A stretch of DNA of 9,412 bases, from positions 1 to 9,412 of the forward strand of contig JAJYJR010000195.1 in assembly GCA_021789355.1 (NCBI GenBank). The letters run 5' to 3'. The stretch is from Chloroflexota bacterium (GTDB taxonomy: Bacteria; Chloroflexota; Limnocylindria; Limnocylindrales; CSP1-4). The position numbers were made by a program, and so were the translations under genes. The notes beneath the pieces were generated by a model. It saw only the letters and a program-made list of their open reading frames with translations, was not told the DNA's origin and did not search any database. Positions 1-5,887 of this stretch are shown one piece after another; positions within the stretch are counted from its first letter, which is position 1; every line of letters begins with the position of its first letter.

Positions 1-2148
1 GTCGGTCGTGCGTGGAAACCGGTACTCGAACAGGTTGCCGTTGACCAGTGTGCCTTCCTCGTACACCAGGTCCTCGCGGAGCGCCACGCCGAGGCCCATC
101 ATCGCCGCGCCGACGTCCTGGCCTTCCGCGAGCTGCGGGTTGATCGCGCACCCGACGTCGCCGACCGTCGCGAGGCGGTTCACCCGGATCTCGCCCAGCT
201 CCTCGTCGACCGAGACGTCGATACCGATCGCCGCGACCTCCCAGAAGAGCGGCACCTCCGCGGTCACGCCCTCGCGCCGCACGTAGCCGCGGCCCACCAC
301 CTCGCCGGAGGCGGTCGCGAACCAGTCCTGGATGATCCGCGACCAGTCGTAGCGGCGATCGCCGATCCGCACGCCCCCGCGCTCCTCGACCACCTGGAGG
401 TCGGGGCCGCCGTGCAGCTCGCCGGCCCAGGCGATCAGCTGCTCCCGCGCATCCGCGGCCGCGCGCTGGATCGCCAGGCCCATGATCGGCGTGGTACGGC
501 TGGCGCCGGTCGAGCGGTCATAGGGGACGAGGGCCGTGTCGCTCTGTACCAGCCGGACCCGCTCGAGTTCGACGCCGAGCTCCCCGGCGGCGACCTGGGC
601 GAGGACGGTGGACGAGCCCTGGCCGAGCTCAGAGCTCCCCGAGTACACGATGACCGACCCGTCCGCCAGGACCCGCACGATCGCGCTGCTGGTGGGCTCG
701 GCGCCGGCATCCGAGCCGCCGAGGGCAAAGCCCACGCCGCGGCCCGGCGCCGCCGGCTTCGACCGCTCGATCGACTCGCGGGCGAGGCGGAGATCGTCCG
801 CCAGGTCCGCATCCATGCCGCGGGCTCCGGGCCAGGCCCGCTCGCCGGGGCGCAGGACGTTCCGGCGCCGCAGCTCGAGCGGGTCGATCCCCAGTCGGGC
901 CGCGGCCTCGTCGAGTTGGGATTCCCCGGCGAACACGCCCTGCGGAGCGCCGAGCCCGCGGTAGGAGCCAGCCGGCGCGGCATTCGTGTAGACCGCGAGC
1001 GCCTCCGCCGTGAGGGCGGGGATCCGGTACGGTCCGCCGACACGCCGGGCGAGGCGGCCGGCGACGCGGGGCGTGTTCTCGGCATAGGGGCCCGCGTTGA
1101 GCCAGCAGGTCGCGCTTCGGCCGCGGATCCGACCGTCGCCGTCGAACGCCGTCCGGAGATGGATGCGCGCCGAGGCGCTGCGCGCGGTCAGGACTGATTC
1201 CTCGACGGACAGCGCCAGCCGGACGGGTCTGCCGGCCCGCAGGGCCAGCGCGGCGGTCAGCGGCTCGATCTTCGCATAGCTCTTGCTCCCGAACCCCCCG
1301 CCGACGTAGGGGATCGTGACGCGCACGGATGACAGCGGGAGGTGGAAGCAGCGGGCGAGCTCAGCCTGGACCATGAAGGCGTGCTGGGCCGAGGAGACGA
1401 CGCTGAGGCCGTCACGGTCGAAGGACGCGATGGCCACGTACGGCTCCATCGCGTAGGCATAGGCCATCGGGTACTCGTAGATGTCGTCGAGGACCAGCGT
1501 CGCGCCCGCGAACGCCGCCTCGATGTCGCCCCAGCGGTGCTCGATCCGCGTGCAGAGGTTCGGATGGGCCCGCTCGATCGCCTCCGTCTCGCCGCCGTAT
1601 GCGCCTCGCTCGGCCGAGCCGCCGTGGATGGCCGGAGCGCCGTCCGCCAGGGCCGCCACGGCGTCGATGACGAACGGCAGTGGCTCGTAATCCACGCCGA
1701 TCAGTTCGAGCGCCTCATCCGCCGACAGGAGGTCCTCGGCCACGACGCCGACCACCGGCTCGCCGGCGTAGCGGACGCGGTCCACGGCAAGGATGGGATG
1801 GTCGCGCACCGCGTGGCCGTACAGCAGGTCGACGTCCGGCAGGTCGGCGGCCGTGACGACTGCCACCACCCCCGGGGCGCGACGTGCCGCCTCCACATCG
1901 ATCGAGCGGATCCGGGCGTGGGCATAGGGACTGCGGAGCAGCCGGGCGTGGCACATGCCCGGCAGTGCGAGGTCGATCGTGTACCTGGCCGAGCCGGTGA
2001 CCTTGGCGCGCCCATCGAGGCGCGGGACGGGGAGGCCGATCGGCGCGGGAGGAGCGGCACGGCCCGACGCCGGGGCGAGGGAATCCGGCACGGGGCGATC
2101 CTCCGGCCGGGAGCGGTGGCTCGCGCGGGACCCTCGATCGGTGCTCAC
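1..2148 (-). CDS. Xanthine dehydrogenase/CO dehydrogenase-family molybdopterin-binding large subunit (C-terminus cut by window edge)
   Basis: An uninterrupted frame of 716 codons runs from a GTG at 2148 to the window edge. It encodes the Mo-cofactor subunit of a molybdenum hydroxylase, which adds oxygen from water to an aldehyde or aromatic/N-heterocyclic carbon. Visible in order: a ~40-residue Pro/Ala/Arg-rich N-terminus; the first domain (VPRLDGRAKVTG near 41-52, RYAGEPVVGVVAE near 126-138); GGGFGSKS at 283-290; the active-site loop SYRGLGAPQG at 395-404; the cofactor motif SSELGQGSSTVLAQ near 505-518; and GDVGCAINP at 663-671. Roughly the last 50-60 residues, which carry the catalytic Glu (GVGE motif) in this family, lie outside. 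The loop is not the AYxCSFR of form I CO dehydrogenase. No 2Fe-2S domain is fused, so separate FAD and FeS subunits are expected nearby but are not in view. The GTG overlaps the upstream stop (GTGA), suggesting translational coupling. Substrate unknown. Confidence 0.93.
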   Translation of the reverse strand, partial: MSTDRGSRASHRSRPEDRPVPDSLAPASGRAAPPAPIGLPVPRLDGRAKVTGSARYTIDLALPGMCHARLLRSPYAHARIRSIDVEAARRAPGVVAVVTAADLPDVDLLYGHAVRDHPILAVDRVRYAGEPVVGVVAEDLLSADEALELIGVDYEPLPFVIDAVAALADGAPAIHGGSAERGAYGGETEAIERAHPNLCTRIEHRWGDIEAAFAGATLVLDDIYEYPMAYAYAMEPYVAIASFDRDGLSVVSSAQHAFMVQAELARCFHLPLSSVRVTIPYVGGGFGSKSYAKIEPLTAALALRAGRPVRLALSVEESVLTARSASARIHLRTAFDGDGRIRGRSATCWLNAGPYAENTPRVAGRLARRVGGPYRIPALTAEALAVYTNAAPAGSYRGLGAPQGVFAGESQLDEAAARLGIDPLELRRRNVLRPGERAWPGARGMDADLADDLRLARESIERSKPAAPGRGVGFALGGSDAGAEPTSSAIVRVLADGSVIVYSGSSELGQGSSTVLAQVAAGELGVELERVRLVQSDTALVPYDRSTGASRTTPIMGLAIQRAAADAREQLIAWAGELHGGPDLQVVEERGGVRIGDRRYDWSRIIQDWFATASGEVVGRGYVRREGVTAEVPLFWEVAAIGIDVSVDEELGEIRVNRLATVGDVGCAINPQLAEGQDVGAAMMGLGVALREDLVYEEGTLVNGNLFEYRFPRTTD

Positions 2149-2861
2149 AGGGTCAGGAGCCTCCCGAACCCCCGCACCGGCGTTCGGACGCCGCTCATCC
2201 GGAGCGCGTTCCAGAAGGTTGCCTGGCTGCTCGTCGTCACCGGGACCCCCAGGTCCTCCTCGAGCGGCTCGATCACCTCGAACGTGCGCAGCCCGCCACA
2301 GGAGATGACCAGCGCCTCGGCGTCCGGGGCCTGCCGGAGGACCCGGCGGCCCAGCCGGTACGCGACCTCCGGCGGCTGGTCGCCGATCTCGACGTTGCGG
2401 ACGAGCCCCAGCCCGAGGACGGCGGAGACCTCGAGGCCGGCCGCCTCGAGGAAGGACCGGAGCATTGCGTTCAGGTCGTCGGTGTAGGCGGTCCCGACGA
2501 CGACGCGCCGGACGCCGAGCCGGCGGAGCCCCTCGATGATCGACGTCGCCATCGTCGTGGCGGGGATCCCGGTGGCCTGCTCGATCCGGTCGATCACCTG
2601 GCGGTCGTAGCCGAACCCATGGATGAAGATGCCGGGCGTTCCGCACTGGGCGATGACGTCCACGCGGGCCGAGGCGACCTCTTTCGCGGCTCGATCCACC
2701 TGCTGCATCATCCGCTCGAGGTCCTCGGGGGTCACGCGGTCGATGAAGTACCGTGCGCAGACCGTGATCACGCCGTCCGGCGACGCCTTCGCCCACTCGT
2801 TCTCCGCCGTCGTCGCGGCGGACGGCGCCAGCCGCCCGATCCGTGCGCGCCATCCGTACAT
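2145..2861 (-). CDS. Arylmalonate decarboxylase / maleate isomerase-type enzyme (Asp/Glu racemase superfamily)
   Basis: Encodes 238 residues from ATG 2861. The protein is cytoplasmic, with no signal or membrane segment. By recall the sequence aligns along its whole length with Bordetella arylmalonate decarboxylase (AMDase, 240 aa): RIG near the start, VTPE, TTMATSIIEGLRRLGVRR near 103-120, TAYTDDLN at 124-131, ISCGGLRT at 186-193, and LGVPVTTSS then FWNALR near the C-terminus. With this start the expected catalytic residues carry the AMDase numbers: Gly74, Thr75, Tyr126, Cys188. Position 76 is Pro rather than Ser, and Cys73 precedes Gly74. The maleate isomerase/racemase branch usually has a catalytic Cys at position 74. 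The likely chemistry is cofactor-free decarboxylation, or isomerisation/racemisation, of a carboxylate. A longer reading from GTG 2915 adds 18 residues that do not resemble the family. The gene overlaps the Mo-hydroxylase gene by 4 bases, so the two probably act in one pathway. Confidence 0.88.
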   Translation of the reverse strand: MYGWRARIGRLAPSAATTAENEWAKASPDGVITVCARYFIDRVTPEDLERMMQQVDRAAKEVASARVDVIAQCGTPGIFIHGFGYDRQVIDRIEQATGIPATTMATSIIEGLRRLGVRRVVVGTAYTDDLNAMLRSFLEAAGLEVSAVLGLGLVRNVEIGDQPPEVAYRLGRRVLRQAPDAEALVISCGGLRTFEVIEPLEEDLGVPVTTSSQATFWNALRMSGVRTPVRGFGRLLTL

Positions 2862-2897
2862 CGTGTCTCGAGCGCCTCGCTGCTGTAGCGGATACCG

Positions 2898-2913
2898 GTG
2901 CACCCGTTTGCAC
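2898..2913. promoter_or_regulatory. Inverted repeat GTGCA-N6-TGCAC, possible operator
   Basis: Perfect 5-bp arms separated by CCCGTT, 37-52 bp upstream of the decarboxylase ATG. If TAGACT at 2923-2918 is the -10, the repeat covers the transcription start, where a repressor would act. It shares the TGCA core with the dyad at 2997-3009. Short arms mean chance is possible. Confidence 0.25.
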
Positions 2914-2996
2914 ACATAGTCTACAGTCCCGTACCGCCCCCGCAGGTTTCACACATTCCGGGGAGGCGACCCACCCGAGGGGGTAGGAGCGTTCTG

Positions 2997-3009
2997 TTGC
3001 ATACTGCAA
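2997..3009. promoter_or_regulatory. TTGCA-N3-TGCAA dyad, possible LysR-type (T-N11-A) operator
   Basis: Perfect 5-bp inverted arms with a TAC spacer give the T-N11-A form typical of LysR-type regulator boxes. It lies in the most AT-rich patch of the divergent region and abuts the plus-strand -10-like TATACT (3010-3015). ATACTG is repeated at 3001-3006 and 3011-3016, one helical turn apart. No regulator gene is in the window, so the regulator family is a guess. Confidence 0.35.
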
Positions 3010-3113
3010 TATACTGGGGCACACTTAGCGAGTAGCAGGGGTCCGCCCGCTTATGGCCCAACGTTGACTCCCGAGAAGCGCGAGACAGCTGTCCCTTTGC
3101 CCCACAGGAAGAG

Positions 3114-3131
3114 CCGGCCGTGGACGGCCGG
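3114..3131. repeat. Palindromic stem in the importer leader
   Basis: CCGGCCGT and ACGGCCGG are perfect 8-bp arms around GG. They lie 64 bp upstream of the binding-protein ATG, between the probable promoter and its ribosome site. It could form a leader hairpin or an operator. The arms are pure CCGG-type sequence, so in DNA this GC-rich chance is a real alternative. Confidence 0.3.
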
Positions 3132-3194
3132 ACTGGATGACGGCGGCGGGTGGTGCCGGACTGGTCCAGGTGCAGCGCAGCATGAGGAGGCTCG

Positions 3195-4292
3195 ATGAAG
3201 CAGCTTGGCTTCCACAGGGTGTTGATCCTCGCGACCGCGGCAGTGGTAGCCGTCAGCGCCTGTTCGAGCGCGTCCACGCCGGCCCCGGCGAGCCAGGCGA
3301 GCGGTGGCGGTGGGGCGCCCTCCACCCCCGCCACGACCGCTTCCACGGCGCCCTCCCAGGCCGCGGACAAGACCATCTACTTCGGGTCCGGGGCCACACC
3401 CGGCTCGCCCGAGGACTACCTGATCCCGGTCTTCACCACGGCGCGGGACATCCTGAAGACGGAGGGCTACGACCTCCAGTACAGCTCGCTGGCAACGGAT
3501 GAGGTCGTGGAGGCCGCCCTCGACCGCGGCCGTGTCGACGCCGCGCTGCTCTCGATGGTCGGGCTCCAGCGCGCCAAGAAGGCCGGCCTGCACATGACCT
3601 GGGTCGTCACGAACGAGACTCAGAACACGTTCGTGCTCGTCGTGAAGAGCGACGTCACAGCCCTGACCCAGCTGAAGGGCAAGAAGATCGGGACGCAGGA
3701 TCCGACCTCCCTGTCCACCGCCGCGATCCCCGGGATCCTCGGCCCCGCCGGGCTTACGCCGAGCGACTACACCGTCGTCAACCTCGCGGGTTCGTCCAAC
3801 CGGGCCGCCGCGCTCGCGGCCGGCTCGCTGGATGCCTCGATGATGCTCTACACGATCGCCCAGGATCTCATCACCAAGACCAACGGCAAGTTCAAGGTCT
3901 GGGGCGGCGGCGCGGCGGCGGGTCCGCCGATGATGTGGGAGGGGCTGGTCATCAGCGATGCCTTCCGTCAGAACAAGGCCGCCGCGACCGCGTTCGTGAA
4001 GGCCGTCCTCGGGGCCTACCAGAAGTTCTACCAGGGCGACCCCGCGGCGATCTGCAAGGACGCGATCAACCGTGGCTACAACGAGCTCCAGGGCCTCGAC
4101 CAGGCCGGGTGCACGGCGGACCTCAAGCTCTACCAGCAGGAGAAGCTCTTCCCGGTGGACGGAGGCGTGGCCCAGAGCCTGTTCGATCCGATGATCACCA
4201 CCCTGGTGGCGGCTGGACAGATGAAGCAGTCGGACGAGGTGCCGTACGCGGACTCCGTCGATCCCTCGTTCGTCCAGGCAGCCCAGCAGTAA
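3195..4292 (+). CDS. ABC transporter substrate-binding lipoprotein (NMT1/SsuA-like)
   Basis: A 365-residue extracytoplasmic binding protein that captures a small organic solute for the permeases encoded next to it. A strong Shine-Dalgarno (AGGAGG, 3185-3190) sits 4 bases before the ATG. Residues 1-22 are a lipoprotein signal peptide (MKQ..HR, hydrophobic core, VSAC), so Cys23 should be the lipidated N-terminus. A Ser/Ala/Pro/Thr/Gly-rich linker follows to about 57. The mature fold begins at KTIYFGSGATPGSPEDY, and LKGKKIGTQDP (160-170) is the usual motif of the NMT1/THI5, sulfonate and taurine binding-protein group. Cys287 and Cys306 are the only other cysteines and could form a disulfide. The ligand cannot be deduced; related proteins bind sulfonates, nitrate, thiamin precursors, purines and others. 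First gene of the importer operon, 15 bp before the next ATG. Confidence 0.92.
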   Translation: MKQLGFHRVLILATAAVVAVSACSSASTPAPASQASGGGGAPSTPATTASTAPSQAADKTIYFGSGATPGSPEDYLIPVFTTARDILKTEGYDLQYSSLATDEVVEAALDRGRVDAALLSMVGLQRAKKAGLHMTWVVTNETQNTFVLVVKSDVTALTQLKGKKIGTQDPTSLSTAAIPGILGPAGLTPSDYTVVNLAGSSNRAAALAAGSLDASMMLYTIAQDLITKTNGKFKVWGGGAAAGPPMMWEGLVISDAFRQNKAAATAFVKAVLGAYQKFYQGDPAAICKDAINRGYNELQGLDQAGCTADLKLYQQEKLFPVDGGVAQSLFDPMITTLVAAGQMKQSDEVPYADSVDPSFVQAAQQ

Positions 4293-4307
4293 CGGAGTCC
4301 TCTCAGC

Positions 4308-5126
4308 ATGGCGGTCCTCGTCGAGGCTGACCGTCCGGCCGGGTCCATCCGGACCGGACGGTCAGCCCGCCGCCTCATCGGACAGGTGGCCCGTCCCCCG
4401 CTCGTCGCCTTCGTCGTCATCGCGGCGGTCTGGTGGGGCCTCAGCCTCGGGCAGCCGAAGTACCTCCTGCCCAACCCCGCCGAGGTCCTGCAGCAGTTCT
4501 GGCAGCTCACCGTCGTCTCGCGGGAGCTCTGGGGGGCCCTCGGGCTCAGCGTGTACGCGCTCGTCATCGGCGGCGCGCTCGCCTTCGTCGTCGGAGTCCC
4601 ACTGGGCGTGGTCATGGGGGCCAACCCGCGGGTGGAGAAGATCCTGGGGCCCTACGTGAATGCCTTCTACGTGGCGCCCGTCTCCGCCCTGGCGCCGCTC
4701 TTCGTCTGGTTCCTCGGCATCGACCTGGCGCCGCGAGCCGCGACCGTCTTCGTCTTCTGCGCGCCGGTCATCATCCTGACCTGCTATCGAGGCGCTCGCG
4801 AGACACCGCGGACGCTCGTCGAGGTCGCCCGGGTCTACGGAGCCAGCGACCTGCAGGTCTTCCGCAAGACCATCGTTCCCCACTCCATCCCGTACATCGT
4901 CACCGCGTCCCGGCTCGGGCTCGGTCGCGCGATCAAGGGAACCGTCCTGGCCGAGCTCGTGATCTCGATCACCGGGCTCGGTGAGCTCCTCTCCGGCTAC
5001 TCCCACGTGTTCGACACGACGTCGATCATGGCGACGCTGCTCTTCCTGCTGCTCCTCGGCGTGGTCCTCACCTCGCTGGTGGGCCGGTTCGAGGTCGCGA
5101 TCGCGCCCTGGAGGCAATCGTCATGA
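4308..5126 (+). CDS. ABC transporter permease 1 (SsuC/TauC-like)
   Basis: A 272-residue inner-membrane protein with about six hydrophobic segments (first near 31-48, then 80-103, 118-137, 143-160, and later ones around 195-226 and 238-258). The cytoplasmic EAA loop, which contacts the ATPase, is intact at 172-191: EVARVYGAS...IVP, with the conserved Gly178. It is collinear with the next gene's product, so the two probably form a heterodimeric channel. The ATG at 4308 has GGAG 10 bases upstream. However, the first 26 residues are hydrophilic, are largely encoded by a 14-bp inverted repeat (4325-4367), and have no counterpart in the paralogue, whose Met1 aligns with Val27 here (GTG at 4386, weak ribosome site). 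The start could therefore be 4386. It overlaps the next gene by ATGA. Substrate unknown. Confidence 0.9.
   Translation: MAVLVEADRPAGSIRTGRSARRLIGQVARPPLVAFVVIAAVWWGLSLGQPKYLLPNPAEVLQQFWQLTVVSRELWGALGLSVYALVIGGALAFVVGVPLGVVMGANPRVEKILGPYVNAFYVAPVSALAPLFVWFLGIDLAPRAATVFVFCAPVIILTCYRGARETPRTLVEVARVYGASDLQVFRKTIVPHSIPYIVTASRLGLGRAIKGTVLAELVISITGLGELLSGYSHVFDTTSIMATLLFLLLLGVVLTSLVGRFEVAIAPWRQSS
4325..4367. repeat. 14-bp perfect inverted repeat at the start of permease 1
   Basis: GGCTGACCGTCCGG (4325-4338) and CCGGACGGTCAGCC (4354-4367) are exact reverse complements around a 15-base loop. The repeat begins 32 bp after the binding-protein stop and 17 bp after the annotated permease ATG. In mRNA it would form a very stable stem. 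Stem-loops between a binding-protein gene and its permease genes are known to protect upstream mRNA and lower permease expression, as in malE-malF. That role is inferred here. There is no U-tract, so it is not a standard terminator. Confidence 0.7.
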
Positions 5127-5887
5127 GAGCGCGGCTCCTCTCCCTGGTCGTGGTGATCGCCGCCTGGTGGCTGCTCAGCCTCGGCGCCTCGCAGTTCGGA
5201 CTGCCTGGCCCGGACAAGGTCACCGAGGCGTTCGTGGCGCTGGCCACCAGCGGGAAGCTCGCCCTGGCCCTGGGCGTGACGCTGAGCTCGTTCGCGATCG
5301 GCGGGACGCTCTCGGTGCTGGTCGGCGTTCCGCTGGGGATCATCATGGGCGTGCGGCCCTGGCTGGGCCGCGCCATCGACCCCTACCTGACGGCCCTCTA
5401 CGTCATGCCGTTCACGGCCGTCATCCCCCTCTTCGTGCTCTGGTTTGGCGTCGACGTGCTGGTGCGGATGGTCTTCATCTTCGCCTTCACCGTGCCGCAG
5501 GTGGCGATGGTCTGCTACGACGGGACGCGGAACACGCCGACCACCCTGATCGAGGTCGCCCAGACGTATCTCGCGAGCGGCCGTCAGATCTTCTGGAAGG
5601 TGATCATCCCGCACGAGGTTCCGTACATCTTCACCTCGCTCCGCCTGGGCGTCGGCCTCGCCATCCAGGGGATGGTCGTGGCCGAGCTCCTGATCACCTC
5701 GGTGAACGGGATCGGCTACCTGCTCCAGACGGCGAGCGCGACGCTGGACCTGCCGACCGTCCTGGCGGTGATCCTGTTCATCATGATCCTGGGCGTTGCG
5801 GCGGTCTCGCTGATGCAACGGATCGAGGATTCCGTCGCCCCGTGGCACCAGTCGATCCTGGCCGATTCTGGAGGCTCCGATGCCTGA
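5123..5887 (+). CDS. ABC transporter permease 2 (SsuC/TauC-like)
   Basis: A 254-residue inner-membrane protein whose start overlaps the preceding stop (ATGA, 5123-5126), which implies translational coupling. There are about six membrane segments, the first at 5-22. It aligns with permease 1 along the core with one single-residue insertion (about 40-45% identical by eye), and both end in APW(R/H)QS. The EAA loop at 144-163 reads EVAQTYLAS...IIP: Leu150 replaces the conserved glycine, so its coupling helix differs from that of permease 1. Such asymmetric pairs suggest a heterodimer with unequal ATPase contacts. The last 10 or so residues extend past the paralogue's end. It overlaps the ATPase gene by 8 bases. 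Confidence 0.92.
   Translation: MRARLLSLVVVIAAWWLLSLGASQFGLPGPDKVTEAFVALATSGKLALALGVTLSSFAIGGTLSVLVGVPLGIIMGVRPWLGRAIDPYLTALYVMPFTAVIPLFVLWFGVDVLVRMVFIFAFTVPQVAMVCYDGTRNTPTTLIEVAQTYLASGRQIFWKVIIPHEVPYIFTSLRLGVGLAIQGMVVAELLITSVNGIGYLLQTASATLDLPTVLAVILFIMILGVAAVSLMQRIEDSVAPWHQSILADSGGSDA

Larger units (their letters stand above)
2862..3194. promoter_or_regulatory. Divergent intergenic region between the two operons
   Basis: This 333-bp stretch has no convincing gene. It separates the minus-strand decarboxylase/Mo-hydroxylase pair from the plus-strand importer operon and must hold both promoters. AT-rich patches (about 2911-2926 and 2996-3016) stand out against GC-rich surroundings. Candidate -10 hexamers are TATACT at 3010-3015 (plus) and TAGACT at 2923-2918 (minus); neither has a good -35 at 17 bp. 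Inverted repeats lie at 2897-2913, 2997-3009 and 3114-3131, and a 10-bp direct repeat GCCGGACTGG at 3127-3136 and 3155-3164. Its role as a control region follows from position; individual elements are tentative. Confidence 0.6.

Noticed and set aside
353..364. Perfect 12-bp palindrome CGGCGATCGCCG
   Set aside because: Isolated, inside coding sequence, built from the very common GATCG/CGCC words; no second copy with the same context was seen.
1..2148. CO dehydrogenase CoxL identity
   Set aside because: The form I loop AYxCSFR is absent; the loop is SYRGLGAPQ.
412..2487. Long plus-strand open frames (412-1197 and 1342-2487)
   Set aside because: They lie antisense to the Mo-hydroxylase and decarboxylase genes, have Arg/Ala/Gly-rich low-complexity products and no recognisable motifs; they are GC-driven shadows.
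2862..2915. GTG 2915 as start of the decarboxylase-like gene
   Set aside because: The 18 extra residues are unlike the family, whereas starting at ATG 2861 gives a length and catalytic numbering matching AMDase.
2921..3593. Minus-strand frames across the intergenic region and the start of the binding-protein gene
   Set aside because: They run antisense into a clear lipoprotein gene, have low-complexity Gly/Arg-rich products and would leave no room for the promoters.
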